From Pseudomonas syringae pv. cilantro (lineage in GTDB: Bacteria; Pseudomonadota; Gammaproteobacteria; Pseudomonadales; Pseudomonadaceae), in contig NZ_LGLN01000033.1 in NCBI RefSeq assembly GCF_001293775.1, positions 307,955-371,954 of the forward strand: DNA of 64,000 nt, given 5' to 3'. Both the position numbers and the translations under genes were made by a program. The notes beneath the pieces are model-generated. The model was given only the letters and a program-made list of their open reading frames with translations, was not told the DNA's origin and did not search any database. Shown piece by piece: positions 26,590-35,148 of this stretch (the stretch's first letter is position 1; each line of letters opens with the position of its first letter).

Positions 26590-27159
26590 TCACATCACCA
26601 GAACATACTCATGAAAAACTCGCGGTCCGTGTTCTTCGTCCACATGGCACGTGAAACCCATTTTCTTCGCCAGTTCGTCCATCGCCTCATTTCTGGCAGC
26701 GTCCATCGACGATATCTTGCGGAAGCCCTTTTTCGTGGCTGTTTCCATGAGGCGCGTCAACAACGCGGTTGCGACGCCTCGACGTTGCCAGCGTTCGGAA
26801 ACTGCAACGGCGAACTCGCAATGAACGTCGCCTTCAAAGGCGCCGTAACGGGCAACGCCGATTTCTGTCAGTTCATCGTTTTCGAAGGCCAGTGCCAGGA
26901 AGGCGTTACGATTTTTCGAGTCGATGTCCATGAGCTGGTCGTGCACCTCTGCCTGATCGCTGAAGGAGCCCAGAAAGCGGAAATGCGCCATGTCCTCGCC
27001 CAGGTCTTTGAGAAAAGCGAATTCCCTGGCACGGTCTTTAACTGCCAGCTGACGAATCAGCATCGGGGTTCCATCGGCTAACTTCTCGATCCAGTAACCG
27101 CCGATCAGATCGTGAGTGTCTTCGTCGAAACGTTTGAGGATGTCTGCTGTGTGAGGCAT
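26590..27159 (-). CDS. GNAT-family N-acetyltransferase
   Basis: A 189-residue GNAT acetyltransferase. Core features: MLIRQLAVKDRAREFAFLKD at the start of the domain, ARYGAFEGDVHCEFAVAVSE in the central strands, and the acetyl-CoA pyrophosphate loop QRRGVATALLTRLMETA (motif A). The substrate is unknown. It resembles the second GNAT protein at 30440-31027 (shared RAREFAF, HFRF, QLMDID, LTEIGVARY, QR-G segments). The two paralogues sit at either end of the low-oxygen cluster. Gene context with BON, USP and Anr-type proteins suggests a stress role such as protein lysine acetylation, but that is inference. Confidence 0.85.
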   Translation of the reverse strand: MPHTADILKRFDEDTHDLIGGYWIEKLADGTPMLIRQLAVKDRAREFAFLKDLGEDMAHFRFLGSFSDQAEVHDQLMDIDSKNRNAFLALAFENDELTEIGVARYGAFEGDVHCEFAVAVSERWQRRGVATALLTRLMETATKKGFRKISSMDAARNEAMDELAKKMGFTCHVDEEHGPRVFHEYVLVM

Positions 27160-27264
27160 GCGAGTAGCTCCGAATGTACGAAATGAATGTCCTTTTGCAG
27201 GCTAGTCCGGTCAATGTGCGACACCGCTGTTATCGGCTCGCTGACCGGGTCGGCAGACGGTCGG

Positions 27265-27912
27265 TCAGTTGATGAGCAGATGGTTGTCCACGTTTTTAAC
27301 CCCCGGCACTGCCCAGGCGGCATGCTCGACGGCTTTGCGTTCACGCCATCGATGAACGTAGCCTTCAAGCTTCACTTGATTGCCTTCGGCGGTGACGCAA
27401 ATTTTGCTGGCGTCCAGCTCCGAGCTTCGCGCCAAGGCTTGGTCGATCAATGTCTTGATGTCCAGGCCAGCGCTTTCAGGTTTGACGATCAGCAGGTTGT
27501 CGATGCCAGCGATGCCGGCGAGGGTGTTGATGGCTTTTTGGGCGGCTTCTTTCTGGTACTGCCACTCCACATCGCCTTCAAGCGTTACCCATCCCCGCTG
27601 CACCTTGATCTGAATGGCCTGCTCGGGTGATGCGCTGTTCCAGTGAATCAGGTCCAGACAACGCGAGGCGATCACGCTGTCGTCGATATAGAGTTCGCTC
27701 GGCACCCGCACGTCGAGTTCCTCAGCCACGGCTCTGACGCCTTTGACGCTCTTGACTGCGCGTTCGGCCGCGATTTTTTCGGCGAAGGTTTTCACATGCC
27801 CGCTGAGCACCACCACGCTGTTTTCAATCGTGACACCAATCGCGGCTGCGTCGATGTGGGGCAAAAACTCAAGTTCGTCCAGAATCGTTCTGCGTAACGT
27901 CAGGTCGCTCAT
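27265..27912 (-). CDS. BON-domain protein (three repeats)
   Basis: A 215-residue protein built of three BON modules (about residues 3-70, 77-145 and 147-213). Each has the strand-helix-strand pattern ending in a VxLxGxV line: VVVLSGHVKTFAEK, VTLEGDVEWQYQK, VKLEGYVHRWRERK. BON modules are thought to bind phospholipid or ligands. There is no signal peptide, so it is probably cytoplasmic. ATG 27912 is chosen for AGAGGA upstream and a start MSDLTLRRTIL typical of such proteins; an extended frame lacks support. It lies in the stress cluster with the ion channel and the Anr-type regulator, all on the minus strand. Confidence 0.88.
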   Translation of the reverse strand: MSDLTLRRTILDELEFLPHIDAAAIGVTIENSVVVLSGHVKTFAEKIAAERAVKSVKGVRAVAEELDVRVPSELYIDDSVIASRCLDLIHWNSASPEQAIQIKVQRGWVTLEGDVEWQYQKEAAQKAINTLAGIAGIDNLLIVKPESAGLDIKTLIDQALARSSELDASKICVTAEGNQVKLEGYVHRWRERKAVEHAAWAVPGVKNVDNHLLIN

Positions 27913-28008
27913 GCTGAGTCCTCTTGATGATTGGGCGCGGCAGTTCATGGCGTGCCGCCGCCACACCATTGAATACCCTCCAACACATCAAACCTTGAGT
28001 TTTGTCAG

Positions 28009-28482
28009 TTAAAGCCCTTTGCTTGATACCCGCCGGTCTGCGCCCGCTGAACGGTCGGCGTGTGTGCCCCAGTATTTCTGCATCTCGATAAACAGAAATG
28101 AAGCCGTCCAGGTGATGAGCACCAGCCCCGTCAGGGCTTCGAGTCCTGTCAGGTATTTGAGCGGGCCACTGGGCGTGATGTCACCGAAACCGATGGTGGT
28201 GAACGTTGTGAACGAGAAGTACACGGAATCCATGAAGCTGCCGTCGAAGTCGCCGGTGAGACGACCCAGCGACTCCGAGCGATTCATCAGGTAATAGCCC
28301 AGCGCGAATATCCAGACTTCGATGGCATGAGCGATCAACGCGCCCAATACGCCGAAGACCATCCTGAACCGATGCCAGAGAGTGAGTCTGGGCATCAGCC
28401 CGTTCAGGCGCAGCAGGCATTCGTAATGAACGATAACAACTGTGGTGATGATCAGAATATTGATCAGTGTGATCGCGATCAT
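28009..28482 (-). CDS. Two-TM potassium-channel-like protein
   Basis: A 157-residue membrane protein with an N-terminal hydrophobic helix (ITLINILIITTVVIVHY), a second helix (GVLGALIAHAIEVWIFALGY), and a pore loop followed by a C-terminal helix. The loop FTTFTTIGFGDITPSGPLKY contains TIGFGD, close to the TVGYGD selectivity filter, so a K+-type channel subunit is likely. The last helix is GLEALTGLVLITWTASFLFI. It has no RCK regulatory domain. Four subunits would be needed for a pore. It is in the stress cluster between the BON gene and the Anr-type regulator, 25 bases past the latter. Confidence 0.88.
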   Translation of the reverse strand: MIAITLINILIITTVVIVHYECLLRLNGLMPRLTLWHRFRMVFGVLGALIAHAIEVWIFALGYYLMNRSESLGRLTGDFDGSFMDSVYFSFTTFTTIGFGDITPSGPLKYLTGLEALTGLVLITWTASFLFIEMQKYWGTHADRSAGADRRVSSKGL

Positions 28483-28507
28483 TGGAGGGTTTCCCGTCCA
28501 GATGGAT

Positions 28508-29260
28508 TCACAGGGTTTTTGCGCGGTAGCTGCATCCGTGAATCAACGCTTGCAGGCGGTCCAGGTCGAGGATCTCTACCTGGCGTCCGGAAATGCTGAC
28601 GATGCGCAGATTGCGCAAGTAGGCGATGGCACGGCAGATGGTTTCAAGTCGTAACCCGAGGTAGGAGGCAATGTCTTCGCGGGTCATGCGCAACACAAAC
28701 GCTGTCGCCGAATAGCCGCGGCTGCTCATTCGGCCGGACAGGTTAAGCAGGAAGGCGGCCATGCGCTCCTCTGCATTGAGATTGCCCAACAGCAGCAACA
28801 TCTGATGGTCGCGGACGATCTCTTTGCTCAGCACGCGATTGAGGTTGTGCTGCAGTGAGGGCATTTCTCGCGACAGGTGTTCCAGATGGGTGAAACGAAT
28901 AGGACACACTTCGCTGTCTTCCAGGGCGATGGCGTCGCAGACATGGCGGTTGTTGCTGATTGCGTCACAGCCCAGCAATTCTCCCGACATCTGAAAGCCG
29001 GTCAGTTGGTCGCGCCCGTCCTGCGAAGAAATCGTCGTTTTGAAAAAACCGAAACGCACCGCGTACAGGGACCGCAACGGATCGCCAGCGCGATAAAGCG
29101 CTGCGCCTTTTTTCACCTTGACGGGCTGAGGAATGATCGCGGACAAGCGATCGGTGTCGTTGACGCTCATGCCGACGCAGAGACACAGCTCTCGAACACT
29201 GCAACTTGAGCACTCTGCCTTGAGATACGAACCGTTGATGGCTGCCAAATGGGCGGTCAT
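28508..29260 (-). CDS. FNR/Anr-type oxygen-sensing transcriptional regulator
   Basis: A 250-residue CRP/FNR-family protein. The N-terminal Cys cluster Cys17-x2-Cys20-x5-Cys26 plus a central Cys (in LLGCDAIS or VCDAIAL) can hold the [4Fe-4S] cluster that senses oxygen. A cNMP-like beta-roll follows, then a dimerisation helix and a C-terminal HTH (MTREDIASYLGLRLETICRA). In the recognition helix the usual E-x-x-S-R reads E-T-I-C-R, so the Ser is replaced by Cys. ATG 29260 with GGGAG upstream is preferred to a TTG 18 bases earlier. An exact FNR/Anr box lies 120 bases upstream in the divergent gap. It probably controls the neighbouring stress and acetate genes. Confidence 0.88.
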   Translation of the reverse strand: MTAHLAAINGSYLKAECSSCSVRELCLCVGMSVNDTDRLSAIIPQPVKVKKGAALYRAGDPLRSLYAVRFGFFKTTISSQDGRDQLTGFQMSGELLGCDAISNNRHVCDAIALEDSEVCPIRFTHLEHLSREMPSLQHNLNRVLSKEIVRDHQMLLLLGNLNAEERMAAFLLNLSGRMSSRGYSATAFVLRMTREDIASYLGLRLETICRAIAYLRNLRIVSISGRQVEILDLDRLQALIHGCSYRAKTL

Positions 29261-29379
29261 GGCGTGCTCCCTGTTCAACTCAGCATAGGCGCGTCGAGCG
29301 TGCAGTGATAGCAGGCATTTGAAATGTGGATGAGCGGGCTGTGGGGCGGGTTTTGTGTGGGTGAGCTCCTTGCCGGTGT

Positions 29380-29393
29380 TGATTTATATCAAG
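29380..29393. promoter_or_regulatory. FNR/Anr box in the divergent gap
   Basis: TTGATTTATATCAA is a perfect match to the TTGAT-N4-ATCAA site of FNR/Anr. It lies between the divergent regulator gene and the USP gene, 113 bases before the USP start, so it could serve either or both. Confidence 0.8.
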
Positions 29394-29492
29394 CCGCTTT
29401 ATGCCGGGCCATCGAGAATGAATGAACAGGCAGTAACCCCTCGATCGCTTTTTTCAGCCGTGTGATCGTCACCCGTGTCAGTGAGGTGCTCC

Positions 29493-30404
29493 GTGTTCGA
29501 GTCAGAGCGTTTAATGTTGATTGCGTCGCCATTGATGAGCAGGACCCCGGCTTTTGAACGTGCCGGGGCGCTGGCTCGGGCTAAAAGTGCGGCGTTGCAT
29601 ATTGTCGCTTTCGATTACGTCGAGGGCCTGGCCGCCGCCGGACTGCTTAACGAAAGGGCATTGAACGAGATGCGCGATGGCTATCTGGCCAGCCACCGAC
29701 AATGGTTGGAGCAGCAGGCACTACTGATACGACAATCCGGTGTGGAGGTGACCACCGAAGTGATCTGGGTCATGCGCCCGCTGGATGAAATCATGGCGCA
29801 TGTGCATGAGATCAAGCCCTCGATGGTGATCAAGGACATCGGAAACGAATCCTGGCTGACGCGCGCCATGTTCACGTCGCTGGATATCCGGCTGCTGCAT
29901 GACTGTCCGGTGCCGTTGCACCTGGTATCGAGCGTGGACCACGCGCTACCGCGCAAGATATTGGCGGCCGTCGATCCGTATCGGACCGAGGAGCAGTTCG
30001 GCAACGTCAACGAAGTCATCATCAAGAGCGCCGAGAAGCTGGCCGCGCAGTGCAACGCTCAATTGCATCTGCTTTACGCCCATGACATGGCCTACATCTT
30101 TGCTTCGGCGGGTGATCTGGGTTTCTCAACGAGCCTGGAGCACACGTTGTATGAGACCGATCAAGAAGCCTTTGATCAGTTGGCAGACCGGTTTGGAGTG
30201 CCCGATGAATGCAGGCACGTGATCACGGGCAGCCCGGCGAAGGTGATCAGCGCGTTTGTTCTGGCCGAGGGCATTGATGTGATTGTCATGGGCACGCTGC
30301 ACCGTAATCGTGTCGATACGTTGCTGGGCAGCACCACCGAGCAGGTCGCTCACCATCTGTCAGGCAGCCTGCTGGCGCTGAACCCGCGCCGGTCTGCGCT
30401 TTGA
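29493..30404 (+). CDS. Tandem universal stress protein (UspA family)
   Basis: A 303-residue protein with two Usp domains, about residues 7-150 and 157-298. The second ends with the ATP-binding loop pattern G-T-L-H-R-N-(7)-G-S (MGTLHRNRVDTLLGSTTE), so it is probably nucleotide-binding. The first lacks an intact loop. Tandem Usp proteins in pseudomonads are typically induced under low oxygen. Start choice is uncertain: GTG 29493 (MFESERLMLIAS) has GAGG 6 bases upstream and fits the usual beginning of the family; GTG 29475 and ATG 29514 are alternatives. An Anr box lies upstream. Confidence 0.88.
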   Translation: MFESERLMLIASPLMSRTPAFERAGALARAKSAALHIVAFDYVEGLAAAGLLNERALNEMRDGYLASHRQWLEQQALLIRQSGVEVTTEVIWVMRPLDEIMAHVHEIKPSMVIKDIGNESWLTRAMFTSLDIRLLHDCPVPLHLVSSVDHALPRKILAAVDPYRTEEQFGNVNEVIIKSAEKLAAQCNAQLHLLYAHDMAYIFASAGDLGFSTSLEHTLYETDQEAFDQLADRFGVPDECRHVITGSPAKVISAFVLAEGIDVIVMGTLHRNRVDTLLGSTTEQVAHHLSGSLLALNPRRSAL

Positions 30405-30439
30405 GTTGTGTGTCGACACGGGAGTAGCGGTTGCCGGTA

Positions 30440-31027
30440 TCAGTTGAGCTTCAACCGGTACACCACTTGAGTGGCGTCCAGCGGGTCACCGCCGGACGTG
30501 AAACCCAACGCCTTGGCCAGGTGGCGCATGGGAGAATTGCTGGCGGAGTCCATGGACGTCATGTGCTGAAAACCATTGAGGCGCGCAGCGTTGATCAAAT
30601 GCCCCATCAGTTGCCTGCCGAGGCCCTTGCGCTGCCAGGCGTCGTCAACGGCTATCGCTGATTCGCACTGTGTGCTGTCGTCTGCGGCGTAGCGCGCCAC
30701 GCCAATTTCCGTCAACAGGCCGTCATCCATATGCAGGGCGACATACGCCATCCGTTGCTGGTAGTCGATGTCCATCAGTTGATCGAGCAATGGTTCGCCC
30801 GGCTCTTTCATCGTGACCAGAAAGCGAAAATGCCGCGACTCCGGCGACAGGTTCTTGATGAACGCAAACTCACGCGCTCTGTCTTCGGCCTTCAGCGGGC
30901 GAATCAGTACGTGGCTGCCGTCATTCAGAGGCGTGACCCAGTGATCGATGCCGAGCCTGGACACGGCAGACTTTTTTCGTGCGCTGTTGCTTTCGGCAGC
31001 ATAGGGTTGAAGGGGTAGCACGCTCAT
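30440..31027 (-). CDS. GNAT-family N-acetyltransferase (paralogue)
   Basis: A 195-residue GNAT acetyltransferase, convergent with the USP gene. It contains VLIRPLKAEDRAREFAFIKN, the acceptor-side strand EIGVARYAADDSTQCESAIA and the acetyl-CoA loop WQRKGLGRQLMGHLINAA. It is a paralogue of the protein at 26590-27159, with an extra ~25-residue basic N-terminal extension. Substrate unknown. Its ATG is about 80 bases from the Anr-like box at 31108-31121, which also lies before ackA, so it may be induced with it. Confidence 0.82.
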   Translation of the reverse strand: MSVLPLQPYAAESNSARKKSAVSRLGIDHWVTPLNDGSHVLIRPLKAEDRAREFAFIKNLSPESRHFRFLVTMKEPGEPLLDQLMDIDYQQRMAYVALHMDDGLLTEIGVARYAADDSTQCESAIAVDDAWQRKGLGRQLMGHLINAARLNGFQHMTSMDSASNSPMRHLAKALGFTSGGDPLDATQVVYRLKLN

Positions 31028-31107
31028 GGGCGGGTTCCTGAGAAGGGCGATACGCGAGTGAAAACAGCTCGTCCTCCCTACATCTACGCCCAGTCTGTCG
31101 TGGCTTT

Positions 31108-31121
31108 CTGATCCATATCAA
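31108..31121. promoter_or_regulatory. Near-consensus FNR/Anr box before ackA
   Basis: CTGATCCATATCAA differs from TTGAT-N4-ATCAA only in its first base. It lies in the divergent gap between the GNAT gene and ackA, 96 bases before the ackA start. Confidence 0.65.
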
Positions 31122-31216
31122 TACCGCCGTGATTGCGACGCTCAGACTGACCCCCGGTTACCTGCATTGAGCCAGGTTTCGCCAGTGCGAACCCCGAGCC
31201 ATCGAAGGAGTGCTCC

Positions 31217-32449
31217 ATGACGGATCAATCGCAGCCCGTGCTGCTGGTGCTCAATACCGGTTCCTCCAGCATCAAGTTCTCGTTGTACAGCGCTGCTGCG
31301 CTGACCGCGTCCGGGCCGCAGTGCCTGGGTAACGGCAGTTTCGAGGTGCGGCAAAACACAGAACACCTGTTCTTCCAGAGCGCCGGCAATGCTGCGCAAA
31401 CGCACGAGGAGTGGCCACGTGACCATGCTTCTTCAGGCAGCGGCACGCTGGCCAATCTGATGGGCTGGATCGAACGCCGCACGGACGGGCAAATCTGCGC
31501 CGCCGCGCATCGTGTCGTTCATGGCGGCAGCCGCACGCAAGTTGCAGCGCGAGTCGATGCTGCGCTCATGGCTGAAATGCAGGCGCTGGTTCCGCTGGCG
31601 CCTTTGCATCAGCCATTGTGCCTGGCGCCCATGACCTACCTGAGCCGCGAGCACGGCGGGCTTATGCAATTCGCCTGTTTCGATACCGCGTTTCACCACA
31701 CCCTGGACGTGCTCGAAACCCGATTCGGCCTGCCTGCATCACTCACTGCGCAGGGCCTTCGGCGCTATGGCTTTCACGGCTTGTCGTATGAATACATCGC
31801 CAGCGTGCTCCCGCATTACGATCAGCGTGCGGCAGAAGGGCGCACGATCGTTGCTCATCTGGGCAATGGCGCAAGTTTGTGCGCCATGCACAACCGGATC
31901 AGTCGTGGCACAACCATGGGCTTCAGTACCCTGGACGGTGTGCTGATGGGAACGCGCCCCGGTCGCCTGGACCCCGGCGTGCACCTGTACCTGCTGCGCG
32001 AGCATGGCATGAGTGTGCAGGCGCTGGAGCATTTGCTGTATCACGAATGCGGGCTGTTGGGCGTTTCCGGCGGTATATCGAGCGACATGCGCGAGCTGTC
32101 TGCCAGCCAGGCTCCTGAGGCGCGAGACGCCATCGCGTTGTTCGTACGCAGCGTGGTGCGCGAGATAGGCAGCCTGGCCGCGATTCTGGGCGGTATCGAT
32201 GCGCTGGTCTTTACCGGCGGCATCGGTGAGCACGCTACCGACGTGCGCGACGCGATTCTTGACGGTTGCGCCTGGCTGGGTCTGAAGCGCGACGGGGCGG
32301 CAGCGACCCACCCGGCAACCAAGCCTGCGACTCAACCTGCCGCTCGACTGTCGCACCCCGACAGCGCTGTTTCGGCCTGGACGATTGCCACTGACGAAAA
32401 CGCCATCATCGCCCGCCATGCGCTCGGGTTGCTGTACGAGCGCACCTGA
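31217..32449 (+). CDS. ackA: Acetate kinase
   Basis: Acetate kinase interconverts acetyl phosphate + ADP and acetate + ATP. Hallmarks are the N-terminal signature VLNTGSSSIKFSLY, the HRVVHGG segment, FDTAFHHTL, the nucleotide/catalytic stretch MGFSTLDGVLMGTRPGRLDPG and the C-terminal FTGGIGEHA. Length is 410 residues; an Ala/Thr/Pro-rich insert near residue 360 accounts for the excess over ~400. Ribosome site GGAG precedes the ATG. The gene is followed by phosphoketolase, which would produce the acetyl phosphate, so together they form an ATP-yielding branch, with a near-consensus Anr box upstream. Confidence 0.95.
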   Translation: MTDQSQPVLLVLNTGSSSIKFSLYSAAALTASGPQCLGNGSFEVRQNTEHLFFQSAGNAAQTHEEWPRDHASSGSGTLANLMGWIERRTDGQICAAAHRVVHGGSRTQVAARVDAALMAEMQALVPLAPLHQPLCLAPMTYLSREHGGLMQFACFDTAFHHTLDVLETRFGLPASLTAQGLRRYGFHGLSYEYIASVLPHYDQRAAEGRTIVAHLGNGASLCAMHNRISRGTTMGFSTLDGVLMGTRPGRLDPGVHLYLLREHGMSVQALEHLLYHECGLLGVSGGISSDMRELSASQAPEARDAIALFVRSVVREIGSLAAILGGIDALVFTGGIGEHATDVRDAILDGCAWLGLKRDGAAATHPATKPATQPAARLSHPDSAVSAWTIATDENAIIARHALGLLYERT

Positions 32450-32521
32450 ACCCTTTCACGCCTTCCACACATCGAAACCTGCGAGTCGCAAGGCTTGTAC
32501 ATCGCACCCTATGGAGTCGCC

Positions 32522-35029
32522 ATGTATCACTTCAACTCAACGCTTTCCAGCGCCGAACAATCGGACACTGAATCGGCCAGGCAAGCGGAACTGGAAGCCA
32601 GCCAGACCGGACCGCTGGACGCCGATCTGCTCTCGCGCCTGCATCGTTACTGGAATGCCGCCAATTACCTGTGCGTCGGCCAGATCTACCTGAAGGCCAA
32701 TGCACTGCTGCGCGAGCCATTGCTGGCCGAGCACATCAAGCCTCGACTGCTGGGGCACTGGGGCACGTCGGTCGGGCAGAACTTTATCTACGTGCACCTC
32801 AATCGCCTGATTGGTGAGCGGCGGATCGAGACGATTTTCATCTCCGGCCCAGGTCATGGCGGCCCGACCATGAACGCCTGCGCCTGGCTTGAAGGCACTT
32901 ACAGTGAAGTGCATCCCGACATCCCGCCTGATGAAGAGGGCATGCTGGGTTTCTTTCGCAGCTTCTCCACCCCCGGTGGCATCCCCAGCCATTGCGGCCC
33001 GCACACACCCAACTCTTTGCATGAAGGCGGAGAGCTGGGCTATTCGTTGATGCACGCCTTTGGCGCTGTTTTTGATAATCCCCACTTGCTGGTCGCCTGC
33101 GTCATCGGCGATGGCGAAGCCGAGACCTGCCCGCTGGAAGGCAGCTGGAAAAGTGTTCACTTTCTCGACCCTCGTCGGGACGGTGCGGTGCTGCCGATCC
33201 TGCACCTCAATGGCTACAAGATTTCCGGGCCGACGGTCGAAGCGCGCTTGCCGGACGAGCAGTTGCTCGAGCTGTACCGGGGGCGGGGTTATCAGCCGAT
33301 GATCGTCGCGGGCGATGATCTGCCAGGCATGCATCAGCGCTTCGCGGCCGCGCTCAATACCTGTCACGACGCGATCCGCGAACAACAGGCGCGCTCCAGA
33401 AAGGACGGTGGCGCTGCGCGTGCACGCTGGCCAATGATTATCCTGCGCAGCCCGAAAGGCTGGACCGGGCCGAAAGTCGTGGATGGCGTGCCAGTAGAAG
33501 GTACTTTTCGCGCTCATCAGGTGCCGCTGGCCAACGTCATCGGCAACCCGCAACACCTCCAGCAACTGGAGAGCTGGATGCGCAGTTACTCGCCCGAGAC
33601 CTTGTTCGATCAGAGCGGCCGGTTGCTGCCTGAGCTTCAGGCGCTGACCCCGCCATCGGCGTTGCGCATGGGCGCTGTCCCGAGTGTGAACGGCGGCCGC
33701 GTACTGGTGGCGCTGGATTTGCCGAACTTCGCTGACTATGGCCTGGAAGTGCCGGGCCCCGGTCAGGTCATCGCCGAAGCACCGCGCCGATTGGGGGAAT
33801 ACCTGCGTGACGTGATGCGCAACAACCCGCATAACTTCCGTGTCTTCGGGCCTGACGAGACCAACTCCAATCGCCTCAACGCTGTGTTCGAGGCCAGCAA
33901 CCGCACTGCGTCAGGGCCATGCCTGGAGATTGACGATCACCTGGCCGCAGAGGGCAGGGTGATGGAAGTGCTGAGCGAGCACCTGTGTGAAGGCTGGCTG
34001 GAGGGGTATCTGCTGACCGGCCGACACGGCATGTGGTCAACCTACGAAGCGTTCGCCCAAGTGGTCGATTCCATGGTCACCCAGCATGCCAAGTGGTTGC
34101 AGCAGAGCCGCGAGTTTGCCTGGCGGCGCCCGCTGGCCTCGCTCAACATTCTGATCAGCAGCCACGCCTGGCGTAACGACCACAATGGTTTCAGCCATTA
34201 GTCCACCGGGTTCGTCGACAACGTGTTGCAGCGCCGGGCTGACGTGGTGAGGGTGTATTACCCGCCGGACTCCAACTGCCTGGTCAACGTCTTCGACCAT
34301 TGTCTGCGCAGCCGCAACTACATAAACGTGGTGACCTGCGGCAAGCAACCGGATTTTCAATGGCTGGATTTCGACGCAGCGCTCAAGCATTGCTCTCAAG
34401 GTGCGTCGATCTGGGACTTCGCAGGCAGTGACGACGGTGAGCAGCCGGACGTGGTGCTGGGCTGTGCGGGCGATGTACCGACCACCGAGGCGGTGGCGGC
34501 AGCCTGGTTGCTGCAAAAACATGTGCCGGGTATTCGCGTGAGGCTGGTCAATGTCGTCGACCTCGGCATTTTAAGCGCGCCTGAAGATCGGCCTCACGGT
34601 ATGGACCATGTGTCGTTCGAGGCATTGTTCACCCGTGATGCGCCGGTGATGTTCGCCTTTCACGGCTCGACCTGGGTGATCCACTCCATGGTGCATGGCC
34701 GCGCCAACGAGGCACGCTTTCATGTGCGCGGGTTCAGTGATCGCGGTACCACGACGACGCCATTCGACATGGTGGTGCTCAATCGCCTCAGCCGTTATCA
34801 CTTGGCCATCGACGCGTTGAGTCATGTACCCCGTTTGCGCGCGCAGAGTCTGGATGCCGTGCATTTTTTCGAAAGTCAGTTACGCAAGCATCACACCTGG
34901 ATCCGCGAACACTTTGAAGACCTGCCGGAGATTCGCAACTGGTGCTGGACGGCCGATTTCAGCGAGTCGCAGACACCTCCGCCATTGGCCAAGGGGCATA
35001 GCCGAGGGCAGACGTTTACCGATGCGTGA
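32522..35029 (+). pseudogene. xfp: Phosphoketolase (Xfp) interrupted by an in-frame amber codon
   Basis: Phosphoketolase splits xylulose-5-phosphate or fructose-6-phosphate to acetyl phosphate. The reading frame is continuous from ATG 32522 (GGAG just upstream) to 35029, 836 codons including the final stop, with ThDP-binding and family motifs intact: HWGTSVGQNF, GPGHGGPTMNA, GDGEAETCPLEGSWK, NGYKISGPT and later FRVFGPDETNSN. At 34199-34201 a TAG replaces the expected Gln codon in HNGFSHQ-STGFVDN, a conserved active-site loop. CAG to TAG is one transition. As written the protein ends after 559 residues and lacks the C-terminal third. Apart from this the 3' part shows no decay, suggesting a recent mutation, readthrough, or a base-call error. 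Confidence 0.88.
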
Positions 35030-35098
35030 GGGGTTGCGTTAGCGAATGGAGTTGTTGCGCAACGGCAGGGAGCCGTTTACAGGCGGGGGAGGGGGGGT

Positions 35099-35133
35099 TT
35101 GCCCCCACGCTGGTGTTGCCAACGTGGGGGCAA
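35099..35133 (-). terminator. Hairpin after nrdA
   Basis: TTGCCCCCACG and CGTGGGGGCAA pair over 11 bases around a 13-base loop, 16 bases beyond the nrdA stop in the direction of transcription. No U-run follows. It also lies 70 bases past the convergent phosphoketolase gene and may serve both. Confidence 0.6.
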
Positions 35134-35148
35134 GTCAGGCTTTGACGG

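Noticed and set aside
34223-35029. Separate gene for the C-terminal part of phosphoketolase
   Set aside because: It is in the same frame as the first part, starts without a ribosome site, and simply continues the enzyme after the amber codon.
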